DNA of 64,000 bases from Stakelama pacifica. GTDB lineage: Bacteria; Pseudomonadota; Alphaproteobacteria; Sphingomonadales; Sphingomonadaceae. Under the pieces are notes generated by a model. That model was not told the origin of the DNA. It was given only the letters and a program-made list of their open reading frames with translations, and made no database searches. The stretch lies in the NCBI RefSeq assembly GCF_004361835.1, contig NZ_SNWD01000008.1, positions 1 through 64,000 on the forward strand, in the 5' to 3' direction. The position numbers were made by a program, and so were the translations under genes. Shown here piece by piece: positions 33,305 to 43,571 of the stretch (position 1 is its first letter; each line of letters starts with the position of its first letter).

Positions 33305-34459
33305 TCAGAGCGGCTTTTCATACACCTGATAGATGCGGTTGACCCGGCTTTCGATCGTTTCCGCAATCGCCACCATCCCCTGATTATCGTCGAGGATCCA
33401 CCCGATTTCGCCGCGCGACGCGCCATAATGTTCGACCGAGGCGCGGCGGATATATTCGATCATCATGAAAGCGAGCTGGCTCGCCATGCGCGAGGATTGC
33501 AGCCGCTTGACCACGCCCATCAGCGGCACCCGCATGGTGCGTACCCTGGGCTTGCGCAGCCACCAGAGCAGCTTTGCCCAGCCGAAGGGAAAGAGCGAGC
33601 CGTTTAGCGGCTTGATCGCTTCGTTAAGGTCGGGAAGCGTGATCATGAAGGCGACGGGTTCGTCGTCCAGTTCTGCGATCATGATCAGATCGTTGAACAC
33701 GATCGGCTTCAGCTTCTTGCCAACATCGTCGATCTCGGGCTGGGTCAGTGGCACAAAGCCCCAGTTATCGGCCCAGGCATCGTTCAGAATGGCGAGGATG
33801 ATCGCCGCTTCCGCATCGAATTTCGATTTGTCGACCGGGCGAATGCGGATACGGTCGTTGCGTTCGCCGGATTTGATGATCCGCTGCACGATCGGCGGAA
33901 ATTCCTGGGTGATATCGAGCTCATAGGTCAGGAGCTGCTTGACCGGCGCATAGCCCGCCGCCTCGATCCAGTCCTGATATTCGGCGCGGTGATGGCCCAT
34001 CATCACGGTCGGCGAATGGTCATGGCCCTTGATCAGCAGGCCGGGCTCTTCCCATACCGACATGCTCATCGGTCCCACAGCGCGGACCATGCCCTTGTCG
34101 CGCAACCATCCTTCAGCAGTTTCGATCAGCAGCGCGGCGGTGGCGGCATCCTCCGCCTCGAACAGGCCCCAAAAACCGACGCCGGGACCGAAACCCTGTT
34201 CGCCCGGCATGGTGAGCGCCAGCGTATCGAGATGGGCGGAGATACGTCCGACGACTCGCCCGCCGCGCTCGGCAAGATAAAGCTGTGCCTCTGCATGGCT
34301 GAACCAGCCGTTTTTCTCCGGGGTGATGAGGCCGAGCGCTTCGCCTTTCAGCGGCGGTACCCAGTGCGGATCATCGCGATAGATGCGAAAGGGCAGGTCG
34401 ATAAAGGTCTTGCGATCCGCTTTGGTGATGACGGGTCGAATGGAAATCTGGCTGGTCAC
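33305..34459 (-). CDS. GNAT-like acyltransferase, candidate bacterial ceramide synthase
   Basis: The 384-residue protein opens with IRPVITKADRKTFIDLPFRIYRDDPHWVPPLKGE, then a GNAT-like core with HAEAQLYLAERGGRVVGRISAHLD and FGFFE-type block GFWGLFEAEDAATA, and a second half ending GEIGWILDDNQGMVAIAETI. Proteins of this type occur in the sphingolipid loci of alphaproteobacteria, where the bacterial ceramide synthase adds an acyl chain to the long-chain base. The spt operon lies 2 kb away on the same strand, after a repeat module. The assignment as ceramide synthase is inference; a general GNAT of other function is possible. The start is a GTG with GGGGA nine bases upstream. Confidence 0.65.
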   Translation of the reverse strand: MTSQISIRPVITKADRKTFIDLPFRIYRDDPHWVPPLKGEALGLITPEKNGWFSHAEAQLYLAERGGRVVGRISAHLDTLALTMPGEQGFGPGVGFWGLFEAEDAATAALLIETAEGWLRDKGMVRAVGPMSMSVWEEPGLLIKGHDHSPTVMMGHHRAEYQDWIEAAGYAPVKQLLTYELDITQEFPPIVQRIIKSGERNDRIRIRPVDKSKFDAEAAIILAILNDAWADNWGFVPLTQPEIDDVGKKLKPIVFNDLIMIAELDDEPVAFMITLPDLNEAIKPLNGSLFPFGWAKLLWWLRKPRVRTMRVPLMGVVKRLQSSRMASQLAFMMIEYIRRASVEHYGASRGEIGWILDDNQGMVAIAETIESRVNRIYQVYEKPL

Positions 34460-34636
34460 GCTGCTCGTCCCCGGAAGAAAATTTGGCGCAGAAAGTTTGG
34501 CGATTCCACTCTTCGCCGCGTACGATGGTGTCAAGCGGATGTAGAGCGGCGTTGCGGCACAATTCGGGCGGGCTTTGCGTCCCGTCGCGATAGCGGCCTG
34601 TAAATGCCTCGGTATCGCCACTATCTTGGGGCAGAT

Positions 34637-35752
34637 ATGACCGCTATGGAAAGCTCAATTCGTCTTGACGGCCGCGGACCGGTTTCGACCGCGCGCGAAG
34701 CCGTAGTACGGCCTTCGACCACGCATGTGCCCGATGACCGGGCGCTGCTGCGTAAGGCGGCGGAATTGTCGCGCGACGTCAATACGCCGCGCGCCATGAT
34801 CTACTGGACAGACCTGATCGCCTCTGCGGTCATCGGCTATGGCGCGCTGTATGTCGCCGCGACGCAGCAGCAGACGGGCGTGGCGATCGTCGCCGGCATC
34901 ATCGCCGTTCTGGCGCTGTATCGCGCGATCAGCTTCATTCACGAACTGACGCATATTCGTCCGAGTCGCCTGCCCGGATTTCATCTCGGCTGGAACCTGA
35001 TCGTCGGCATTCCGATGCTCACCCCCTCTTTCATGTATGAAGAGGTGCATAATCAGCATCATGCCCGCACGCGCTATGGCACGGCGGACGATCCCGAATA
35101 TCTGCCGCTCGCGCTGATGAAGCCGTGGACGCTGCCGACGTTCGTTCTGGTCGCTGCGCTCGCTCCGGTCGGGTTCCTGATCCGGTTCGGCATCCTGTCG
35201 CCTTTGTCGGCGCTGTTTCCGGCCCTGCGCAAGCCGGTGGTGGAACGCTATTCGGCGCTGTCGATCAACCCGCATTACCGCCGGCGCGAACCCGAGGGCG
35301 ATTTTCGTCGCTGGTGGCATCGGCTGGAGGCGGCGTGTACGCTGTGGGCGATCGGCCTCGTCACCGCTGTGTGTACCGGGATTCTGCCGCTGCATGCCTT
35401 TCTGGTGATGATCGGCGTGGTCTCGGGGGTCGCGGTGATCAATCAGGTCCGCACGCTGGTCGCTCATTTGTGGGAGAATGAGGGCGAGGCGATGAGCGTG
35501 ACGGCGCAATATCTTGATTCGGTAAACGTGCCGCCGCCCGCAATGCTGCCGATGCTATGGGCGCCGGTGGGGCTTCGCTACCATGCGCTCCATCATTTGC
35601 TGCCGGGGGTGCCGTACCATTCGCTGGGCGAAGTGCATCGCCGCTTGTCGGCGGAACTGGATCAGAGCTCACCCTACCATAAATCGAGCCATAGCGGCCT
35701 GCCGGTCCTGCTCCGCCGCCTGATCGTCAGCACGCTGCGCAGCGGTCGCTAA
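34637..35752 (+). CDS. fatty acid desaturase / hydroxylase family membrane protein
   Basis: This 371-residue integral membrane protein has the three histidine boxes of the membrane di-iron desaturase superfamily: HELTH (near residue 106), HNQHH (near residue 138) and HALHH near the C-terminus (near residue 320), with hydrophobic helices between. It would insert a double bond or hydroxyl in an acyl chain, using a di-iron centre. Its place between the candidate ceramide synthase and the spt-lptFG operon suggests that the chain belongs to a sphingolipid, but this is inference. I chose the ATG at 34637 (TGGGGCAG site) over one 11 codons upstream. Confidence 0.83.
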   Translation: MTAMESSIRLDGRGPVSTAREAVVRPSTTHVPDDRALLRKAAELSRDVNTPRAMIYWTDLIASAVIGYGALYVAATQQQTGVAIVAGIIAVLALYRAISFIHELTHIRPSRLPGFHLGWNLIVGIPMLTPSFMYEEVHNQHHARTRYGTADDPEYLPLALMKPWTLPTFVLVAALAPVGFLIRFGILSPLSALFPALRKPVVERYSALSINPHYRRREPEGDFRRWWHRLEAACTLWAIGLVTAVCTGILPLHAFLVMIGVVSGVAVINQVRTLVAHLWENEGEAMSVTAQYLDSVNVPPPAMLPMLWAPVGLRYHALHHLLPGVPYHSLGEVHRRLSAELDQSSPYHKSSHSGLPVLLRRLIVSTLRSGR

Positions 35753-35825
35753 TATCAGGTTGGAGTAAGCCTGCTTACGGACCGATCGTCATCGCGAGAA
35801 GCTCAGTGACGAAGCGATCCACGCG

Positions 35826-36190
35826 CAGCTGCCGGATTGCCGCGCCCTTCGGAGCTCACAATAGCAGTGCACTTCGCACGAGCGGTTTGGGTCGGGGTGG
35901 TGGCAGACAATGGCGGCCCCGGCCTCTCGCCGGGGCGACGATGGGGCGCGGTTTGGGTTAGCGTTGGGGCAGACGCTTGCGGCCCCGGCCTTCGCCGGGG
36001 CGACGATTGTGGAAATCGAAGGACCATATAAGCCGCGGACACCATGCGTAGCCCCGGCGAGAGGCCGGGGCCGGCGGTGTGTGGCGCTATGGTTGCGCGG
36101 AGCGACGTGATGAGGCTGCGGGCGGTGCGGCGCTCCGGATTGCCTGACGGTGGTACAACAGGTTCGGATCAACGCAGGTCGGTATCGGGC
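35826..36190. repeat. composite intergenic palindromic repeat module, copy 2
   Basis: This fills most of the 441 bases between the desaturase and lptG genes; no gene is seen. It repeats the block order of the module at 3064: GCTGCCGGATTGCCGCGCC, CGGTTTGGGT.GGGGT.GTGGCAGAC, the palindrome GGCCCCGGCCT..CGCCGGGGCGACGA, its inverted copy (AGCCCCGGCG..GGCCGGGGCC), and CTCCGGATTGCCTGACGGTGG with GTTCGGATC. One palindrome unit is duplicated here (about 35913 and 35981), which makes it longer than copy 1. Confidence 0.8.
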
Positions 36191-36193
36191 CTG

Positions 36194-37291
36194 CTATTCC
36201 TCGGTCCGGAACAGCACCGCTTCGCCGACCAGCAGGAATAGCAGGAACGGCGCCCATGCGGCGAGAAACGGCGGATATGCCCCGATATTGCCCATTGCCA
36301 ACGCGAAATTGTCCGCAACGAAATAGGCAAAGCCAAGCGCCATACCGATCACCGCGCGAACGAACATCTTGCCCGACCGGGCGAGCCCGAACCCCGCCAC
36401 GGCGCCCAGCAGCGGCATCAGGATCGAAGAAAGCGGGCTCGACAATTTATGCCATAGTGCCCCGCGCAGCGCGTTGGTGGGCCTGCCTGCCCGCTCCAGA
36501 TCGTTGATTGCGGTCTTCAGCGCGCCGAACGACATGCCGTCGGCATTGATATCGCCCAGCGTGAACTGGTCGGGCCGGATATTCGGCCCGAACGTGGCAT
36601 CGCCCAGCCGGGTGAGCGTTCGCGTCGCGATATCGAAGCGAACGGCGTTGTTGAGTATCCAGACATTGTCGCGGCGCTCGCCCGTGGGTGCGGTCACGAT
36701 TTCGGTGAGCGAGCCGCCCACGCGCCGGAACAGCGTCACGCCGACCAGCCGGGTATCCTGTCCCCGTCCGTTGACGCCAAAGGCGCGGACCAGATTATCG
36801 CCGTCCTTCACCCACACATTGCTTCGCTGGTTGCGCTGTTTGGGCATCGGCCCGTAATCGACATCCTGCCACTGATCGAGCGTAGCGGTGGCGCGCGCGA
36901 CGACATGGTCGTTAAACGCAAAGGAAACGACCGCAACGCCGAGCGCGGCGAGCAGCAGCGGCGCCAGCACCTGATGCGCCGACAGCCCCGCCGATTTCAG
37001 CGCGACGATCTCGCCATTCTGATTGAGCGTCGACAGCGTAATGATCGTGCCGAGCAGTACGGCAAAGGGCAGGAATTGCGCGATGATCTGCGGCGTGCGC
37101 AGGCCGATATAATGCCATATCTGTTCCTGGCCGTTGCCGGGATAGGCAAGGATCGAGGCGGATTCGCTGAGCAGATCGAGCGTCTGAAGCACCAGCACCA
37201 GCCCGGCCAGAATGGCGAAGGTCCGCACCAGCATCAGCCGCGCCATGTACAGTGCGACGACGCGCGAGGGGAACATGCTGTTCTGGCTCAT
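36194..37291 (-). CDS. lptG: Lpt permease LptG
   Basis: LptG and LptF are the inner-membrane permeases that, with the ATPase LptB, extract a lipid from the inner membrane and feed it to the periplasmic Lpt bridge. The 365-residue protein has six membrane helices, three on each side of a periplasmic beta-jellyroll domain (about residues 125-255), and the family blocks LPFAVLLGTIITLSTLNQNGEIVALKSAGLS near residue 75 and HKLSSPLSSILMPLLGAVAGF near residue 280. Its ATG overlaps the lptF stop (ATGA). It lies downstream of spt in the same direction, suggesting that its cargo is a glycosphingolipid. Confidence 0.92.
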   Translation of the reverse strand: MSQNSMFPSRVVALYMARLMLVRTFAILAGLVLVLQTLDLLSESASILAYPGNGQEQIWHYIGLRTPQIIAQFLPFAVLLGTIITLSTLNQNGEIVALKSAGLSAHQVLAPLLLAALGVAVVSFAFNDHVVARATATLDQWQDVDYGPMPKQRNQRSNVWVKDGDNLVRAFGVNGRGQDTRLVGVTLFRRVGGSLTEIVTAPTGERRDNVWILNNAVRFDIATRTLTRLGDATFGPNIRPDQFTLGDINADGMSFGALKTAINDLERAGRPTNALRGALWHKLSSPLSSILMPLLGAVAGFGLARSGKMFVRAVIGMALGFAYFVADNFALAMGNIGAYPPFLAAWAPFLLFLLVGEAVLFRTEE

Positions 37292-38481
37292 GCCGACGCC
37301 TTCTTGCGGCCCGGCAGCAAGCGCATAAAGCCTTTCGCGGCCTTGCCGAACCATTTTTCGAGAGCGCCGATCGGCTGTCCCCCCGGAACATGCGCGACGA
37401 CATGGTACATCCAGCCGACCAGCGCGCTGAACAGCGCGAACGGGCCCCACAAGGCGAAGAACGGGTTCACCCGGCCGAGGCTGCCGAAGTCCTGCGCATA
37501 TTCGTTGATCTTATGATAGGTCACGATCATCACGATTGACAGGAAGACGCCAAGCGCCGAGGTCGATCGTTTGGGCGGCACGCCCAGCGCGACCGCGAGC
37601 ATCGGCAGCAGGAACATCGTCATCGCCTCGACCAGCCGGAAATGGAAATCGGCGAGCGAGGCGTTGCGCAATTCGGGCGCGGTTTTGGGATCATGGCCGA
37701 CCCGCCAGAGCTGGGGCAGGGTAAGTTCCCGATTATCGTCACCGCGCGCGCGGAAACTGCCCATTTCGGGGAGCGGGATCGGCAGGTCGTGCTGGGTGAA
37801 GGTCAGCACGCGCGGATTGCCGAAACTGGGCGATTTGTTGACCAGCGTGCCCCTGGTCAGGCGAAAGATGATCGTATCGGGATCGTCGGTGGCAAGGAAC
37901 TGACCCGAATCGGCGGTGACCGCGACCCAGCTCCCGTCCTTCTGGATCGTATTGACGAAAATGCCCGACAGATGCGCGCCATTGTCGCGGCTCTGTTCGA
38001 TGCGCAGTGTCATCTTGTCACCGAATTTGGTGAATTCGCCGATCTTGATCGCAGCGCCCAGCGCGCCCGAACGAAGGTCGAAGCGCAGCTCTTCATAATT
38101 ATACCGCGCCCAGGGCTGAACAAAGCCGACAATGCCGAGATTGAGCAGCGCGAGCGCCATGGCATAGACATAGGGCATGCGCATCAACCGGCCATAACCC
38201 ATGCCGACCGCGCGCAGCACGTCGAGCTCGGACGTCGTCGCCAGCTTGCGGAAGGCGAGCAGCGTGCCGAGCATCAGCCCGATGGGAATGCCGAGGCCCA
38301 GATATTCGGGCATCAGATTGGCAAGCATCTTCCACACGACCGTCACCGGCCCGCCTTCGCTCGCCACGAAATCGAACAGGCGCAGCATGCGGTCGAGCAC
38401 CAGCAGCATCGCCGCGATGATCAGCGTGGAGAATAGCGGCACCGCAATCAGCCGTGCCATATAGCGGTCGATCGACTTCAT
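37288..38481 (-). CDS. lptF: Lpt permease LptF
   Basis: LptF is the partner permease of LptG. The 397-residue protein begins MKSIDRYMARLIAVPLFSTLIIAAMLLVLDRMLRL, has the blocks PEYLGLGIPIGLMLGTLLAFRKLATTSELDVLRAVGMGYGRLM (residues about 58-100), a periplasmic domain in the middle and three C-terminal helices (FHFRLVEAMTMFLLPMLAVALGVPPKRS). It ends in a basic tail of about 40 residues. It follows spt by 115 bases and overlaps lptG, so all may be on one message. Confidence 0.92.
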   Translation of the reverse strand: MKSIDRYMARLIAVPLFSTLIIAAMLLVLDRMLRLFDFVASEGGPVTVVWKMLANLMPEYLGLGIPIGLMLGTLLAFRKLATTSELDVLRAVGMGYGRLMRMPYVYAMALALLNLGIVGFVQPWARYNYEELRFDLRSGALGAAIKIGEFTKFGDKMTLRIEQSRDNGAHLSGIFVNTIQKDGSWVAVTADSGQFLATDDPDTIIFRLTRGTLVNKSPSFGNPRVLTFTQHDLPIPLPEMGSFRARGDDNRELTLPQLWRVGHDPKTAPELRNASLADFHFRLVEAMTMFLLPMLAVALGVPPKRSTSALGVFLSIVMIVTYHKINEYAQDFGSLGRVNPFFALWGPFALFSALVGWMYHVVAHVPGGQPIGALEKWFGKAAKGFMRLLPGRKKASA

Positions 38482-38596
38482 GCGGATTTGCGGTGAGGCG
38501 CCCTTCGCAAGATATTGCCCGAAAGCGGATTTTGCCCGCTATAGACGCGGCGTGCGGGCGCGTCACCCCCGTGAGGGCAAGCGCATGCCCGCAGCA

Positions 38597-39859
38597 TCAA
38601 GCGATGACGCCCAGCGCGGTACCGGTCTGGCGGAACAGGCCGAGCACGCGCTCAATCTGTTCGTCACTATGTTCGGCGCAGATCGAACAGCGCAGCAAAT
38701 AGGTGCCTGCCGGTGTCGCGGGCGGGCGCGCCATGTTCACGTACAGGCCGTTGTCGAGCAGCGCCTGCCACATCGCGACTGCCTGTTCCTGATCGTCGAG
38801 CATCACCGCGACGATCGCGCTGTCCGGGTTTTCAGTGCCAAGGCGGAAGCCCATGGCTTTCAGCCCGCCATGCAGCTTCTTCGCGCTCGACCACAACCGT
38901 GCACGCTTTTCATGCGCGGTCATCAGCTTGCGGATCGACGCCTCGGCAGTCGCAACCACGCTGGGCGGCAGGCTGGCGGTAAAGATATAGGGGCGGCAGG
39001 CGAGGCGGATCGCCTCGAACTTCGGATGGTTCGACACGCAGAAGCCGCCGACCGTACCCACCGATTTTGAAAAAGTGCCGACGATGAAATCGACCTGATC
39101 GGTCAGGCCCTGATCCTCGTACACACCGCGGCCATTGGGGCCGAAAAAGCCCATCGAATGCGCTTCGTCGACCAGCACCATCGCGCCGTGTTTCTTGGCC
39201 ACCGCGACCATTTCTTTCAGCGGCGCGATATCGCCGAGCATCGAATAGACGCCTTCGAGCACGACGAGCTTGCCCGGCTCTTTTGGCAGGCGACCGAGAC
39301 GCTTGTCGAGATCCTCGACCGAATTGTGGCGGAAGCGCACGATTTCGGCATTGCCCTGCTGGCACCCGTCATAGATCGATGCATGGCTGTCGGCGTCGAG
39401 AATGACATATTCGCCCTTGCCCGCCAGCGTCGAGATCATGCCGAGATTGGCCATGTACCCGGTCGAAAACACGATCGCCCCCGACATGCCGTAAAAATCG
39501 CGCAGTGCCTGTTCGACCGCCATATGGTCGCGGAACGTGCCGTTGAGCATCCGGCTGCCGTTCGTGCCCGAACCGAACTGGTCGAGCGCATCCTTGCCCG
39601 CCTGCACCACATCGGGGTCAAAGGTCATGCCCATATAATTATAGGTGCCGAGCAGGATGGTGTCCTTACCCGCAATCACTGCCTCGGTCGGCGACTTCAC
39701 CTGTTCCATGACGATCGCAAAGGGATCGGTGACGCCCGAATCGAGCAGTTTCTGACGCTCTGCGATGAGGGAATCGAACTTGCTCATCAGGTCGGTTTCA
39801 GGCGCCACGGCCTCTGCATGGTCCGGGCGCTGGTGCGCGGCTGCTGCGGATTCGGTCAT
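38597..39859 (-). CDS. spt: serine palmitoyltransferase
   Basis: SPT joins L-serine and palmitoyl-CoA (or palmitoyl carried by an acyl carrier protein) to give 3-ketodihydrosphingosine, the first step of sphingolipid synthesis. The 420-residue cytoplasmic PLP enzyme matches the Sphingomonas paucimobilis SPT: His159 in DADSHASIYDG stacks on the cofactor, DEAHSMGFFG contains its aspartate and histidine contacts, and Lys265 in GTFSKSVGT forms the internal aldimine. The gene for a dedicated acyl carrier protein ends 29 bases upstream. This enzyme is a strong taxon marker for sphingomonads and their relatives. Confidence 0.97.
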   Translation of the reverse strand: MTESAAAAHQRPDHAEAVAPETDLMSKFDSLIAERQKLLDSGVTDPFAIVMEQVKSPTEAVIAGKDTILLGTYNYMGMTFDPDVVQAGKDALDQFGSGTNGSRMLNGTFRDHMAVEQALRDFYGMSGAIVFSTGYMANLGMISTLAGKGEYVILDADSHASIYDGCQQGNAEIVRFRHNSVEDLDKRLGRLPKEPGKLVVLEGVYSMLGDIAPLKEMVAVAKKHGAMVLVDEAHSMGFFGPNGRGVYEDQGLTDQVDFIVGTFSKSVGTVGGFCVSNHPKFEAIRLACRPYIFTASLPPSVVATAEASIRKLMTAHEKRARLWSSAKKLHGGLKAMGFRLGTENPDSAIVAVMLDDQEQAVAMWQALLDNGLYVNMARPPATPAGTYLLRCSICAEHSDEQIERVLGLFRQTGTALGVIA

Positions 39860-39888
39860 AATAATCGCTTTCGAACGGGGGAGGCGGA

Positions 39889-40134
39889 TCAGTCCTGCTT
39901 CAGTTTCTCGACCGCATCGACCAGCTGGCCGACGGTTTCGATCTCCGCCTGCATGTTCATCGTGATGATGATGTCGAATTCATCCTCGATTGCCGCAACG
40001 AAATCCATCACGGTCAGGCTGTCCCATTCAAGGTCGCCTGCGAAGGTCGTGTCTTCGGTAAGGGCGACGCCCTTTTTGTTGAACGGTTCGATCAGGCCGG
40101 TGACCGTTTCGAAAACCTGCTGCCGGTCGCTCAT
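39889..40134 (-). CDS. acyl carrier protein of the sphingolipid operon
   Basis: This 81-residue acidic protein has the helical acyl-carrier fold, with the phosphopantetheine serine (Ser39) in LEWDSLTVMD, a divergent form of the DSL motif. It lies 29 bases before spt. A dedicated carrier next to spt is a known feature of bacterial sphingolipid operons, where it may supply the acyl chain to SPT. It is distinct from the housekeeping AcpP. Confidence 0.93.
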   Translation of the reverse strand: MSDRQQVFETVTGLIEPFNKKGVALTEDTTFAGDLEWDSLTVMDFVAAIEDEFDIIITMNMQAEIETVGQLVDAVEKLKQD

Positions 40135-40206
40135 ATGCTGTCCTTGCTCAAATTCGAATATTCGCTTTTGCCGTTGGCAGGCAAATGCGGCGCCATTTCG
40201 GCGGAT

Positions 40207-41112
40207 TTATAACAGGCCCTGCGCCCTATACCATTGGGCGGTGTCGGCAAGCCCCTGCGCCGTCGGGATTTGCGGCTGCCAAAGCTTCGCCGGGGGCCGG
40301 TGCGCGGGGTTGGAAACCCAGTCGGGATGGCAGAAATAGGCCGCGCGGTCGGGGGTGAGCTTCGCCTTGTCGCCGCGCAGCAGCCGGTCGATCCGCGCGC
40401 CTGCCATGACTGCGGAGCGAGGGCAGGAGAGGGTCAGCACCCGCTTGCCCACCGCCTTGCCGATCGCGCGGGCAAAATCGGCATGGCTCCAGCCGTTGAG
40501 CGCGCCGTCATCGGGATCGAAGACCAGCCGCGCCTCGTCGCTGTCGGTCAGGGCCAGCAACAGGCGGCACAGATCATTTGCATGCAGCACCGACAGCCGC
40601 CCGCCGGGGGGCAGCAGCGCGAGATGGTATTTGGCAAGACGAAACAGTTCGAGCATCTCGAAATCGCCCGGTCCGTAGATTGCAGGCGGGCGGACGATCG
40701 ACCAGTGGAACGGCGACGCTTTCACCAGTTTATCAGCCTGTGCCTTCGACCAGCCATAGTCGGAAAGCTCGGGTTCGCGCGCGGCGAGTGAGGAGACATG
40801 CACGAACCGCCGAACACCCGCTGCCTGTGCGGCATTCAGCATCGCGCGCGTGCCCTCGATATTCCCGTCGGCAAAGCCCGCGCGGTCGGGTGCATTCACC
40901 ACACCCGCGACATGGATCACCGCATCGGCACCCGTGACCAGCTCGGCCAGCGAGGCGGTATCGTCCAACGCGCCGCGTATCCACGTCACGCCCGCACGCT
41001 CCGGCTGATCGCGGCGGGTGAGGGCGCGGACCTGATGCCCGCGCTCTACCGCCATCGCGATCAGATGCCCGCCGACAAAGCCGGTGCCGCCGGTGATCGC
41101 GAGGGTGGTCAC
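40207..41112 (-). CDS. NAD-dependent epimerase/reductase, CerR-like
   Basis: This 301-residue extended short-chain dehydrogenase has the nucleotide motif ITGGTGFVGGHLI at residue 6, the strand IHVAGVVNAPDR, the catalytic Tyr-Lys pair in DYGWSKAQADK and RPPAIYGPG. It is first in the spt set. In Caulobacter a gene of this kind beside spt encodes the ceramide reductase CerR, which reduces the 3-keto group after N-acylation. The role here is inferred from that arrangement; another sugar-epimerase-like function is possible. Confidence 0.82.
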   Translation of the reverse strand: MTTLAITGGTGFVGGHLIAMAVERGHQVRALTRRDQPERAGVTWIRGALDDTASLAELVTGADAVIHVAGVVNAPDRAGFADGNIEGTRAMLNAAQAAGVRRFVHVSSLAAREPELSDYGWSKAQADKLVKASPFHWSIVRPPAIYGPGDFEMLELFRLAKYHLALLPPGGRLSVLHANDLCRLLLALTDSDEARLVFDPDDGALNGWSHADFARAIGKAVGKRVLTLSCPRSAVMAGARIDRLLRGDKAKLTPDRAAYFCHPDWVSNPAHRPPAKLWQPQIPTAQGLADTAQWYRAQGLL

Positions 41113-41126
41113 GCTACCCGCTCCGT

Positions 41127-41280
41127 TGATCCTGAGCTCGTCGAAGGGTCGTTCTTCTTTGCATTGCGTGAAAGGGAAAACGACCGGGCTTCGACAGGCT
41201 CAGCCCGAACGGGTCTTGCGGGGATGGCGAGCGCGGTCACGCCGGAATTCCGTTCGCACTGACAGGCTCAGGACCAACGG
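41127..41280. repeat. inverted intergenic repeat, TTCGACAGGCTCAG type
   Basis: CCGTTGATCCTGAGCTCGTC begins the left arm, and GGGCTTCGACAGGCTCAG with CCGAACGG at about 41197-41220 forms the right. A third partial copy, GACAGGCTCAGGACCAACGG, follows at 41261-41280. The family is frequent between sphingomonad genes. It separates the CerR-like gene from proB, both on the minus strand, and may end the proB transcript. Confidence 0.7.
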
Positions 41281-41295
41281 TTTTCAGATACTCTA

Positions 41296-42420
41296 TCAAA
41301 GCACCGCCATATGGCTGCGATGGACCAGCGCCGAGCGCGGAGCATAGCCGAGAATCCGAGGAATATCCTCGCTGCGCCGCCCGATGATGCGCGCCGCATC
41401 GACATAGTCATATTCGACCAGCCCGCGCGCGATCTTGTTATGCTTGGAATCCACGATGGTGACGAGGTCACCGCGCTGGAACTTGCCCTCGATCCGGATC
41501 GCACCTGCGGGAAGCAGGCTGTTGCCGTTGCGCAGCGCGTCGACCGCGCCCTGATCGATGATGACGACGCCCTCATCGGTCAGCCCGCCCGCCAGCCACG
41601 CCTTGCGCGCGCCCGCAGTGCCTTCGCCGACGAAAACGCTGCCGCGTCCGGTTTCGGCAAAGACCCGCAGCGCGTGATCGGGGTGACCCGATACGATGGC
41701 AAGGTCGGCCCCGACCGTGGTGGCGATTCGCGCTGCCTCGATCTTCGACACCATCCCGCCCGATCCCATGCCGGAGGCAGAGCGGCCGTCCGCCATGCCT
41801 TCGATATCGTCGATATTGCGGATGACCGGGATGAACTTGGCATCGTCATGATGCGTCGGATTCTTGTCGTACAGCCCGTCGACATCCGACAGCAGGATGA
41901 CGCCGTCGCCGTTCGCCGCCTGCGCAACGCGCGCGGCGAGCCGGTCGTTATCGCCGAAGCGAATCCGCTCGGTCGCGACCGTGTCATTCTCGTTCACGAT
42001 CGGGATGACGTCGAGCGAGAGCAGCCGCGACAGCGTTGCCGCCGCGTTCAGATAGCGCCGCCGATCCTCCAGATCGCCCAGCGTGACGAGCACCTGCGCC
42101 GCCTGAAGATTCTGTTCGTCGAGCAGACCTGCCCAGACCTGCGCCAGTGCGATCTGGCCGCGCGCGGCCGATGCCTGCGCGTCTTCCAGGCTGTTGCGTC
42201 CGCCGCCGGGCAGGCCGAGCCGCCGCGCGCCCAGCGCGATCGCGCCCGAACTGACGACGGTGATTTCCTGACCCTGTTTTCTGCGTTCAGCAATGTCCTG
42301 AACAAGGGTTCTCAGCCAGTCCTCACGCACCTCGCCGTCCTGATCGACGATCAGCGCGGAGCCGACCTTGACGATCAGCCGGGGACAACGTTCGGGCGAA
42401 AATCGGTCCGCTTCGTTCAA
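41296..42420 (-). CDS. proB: glutamate 5-kinase
   Basis: ProB phosphorylates glutamate, the first step of proline synthesis. The 374-residue protein has the amino acid kinase domain (IVKVGSALIVD near residue 15; VVSSGAIALG; NENDTVATERIRFGDNDRLAARVA; GTGGMVSKIEAA-like GSGGMVSKIEAAR) and a C-terminal PUA domain (from about residue 285). The start is a TTG with a near-perfect AAGGAGG site six bases upstream. obgE lies directly upstream on the same strand, a common pairing. Confidence 0.94.
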   Translation of the reverse strand: MNEADRFSPERCPRLIVKVGSALIVDQDGEVREDWLRTLVQDIAERRKQGQEITVVSSGAIALGARRLGLPGGGRNSLEDAQASAARGQIALAQVWAGLLDEQNLQAAQVLVTLGDLEDRRRYLNAAATLSRLLSLDVIPIVNENDTVATERIRFGDNDRLAARVAQAANGDGVILLSDVDGLYDKNPTHHDDAKFIPVIRNIDDIEGMADGRSASGMGSGGMVSKIEAARIATTVGADLAIVSGHPDHALRVFAETGRGSVFVGEGTAGARKAWLAGGLTDEGVVIIDQGAVDALRNGNSLLPAGAIRIEGKFQRGDLVTIVDSKHNKIARGLVEYDYVDAARIIGRRSEDIPRILGYAPRSALVHRSHMAVL

Positions 42421-42460
42421 GCAGGGCCTCCTTTGATTAACTTCAGTCGCAATATGCGGT

Positions 42461-43513
<1,053 letters not shown>

Positions 43514-43571
43514 CTAGCGATCACGCCGGATTTCGCCAGTGGGGAAGGGGATAGAAGCGGCGTGGGCCGGT

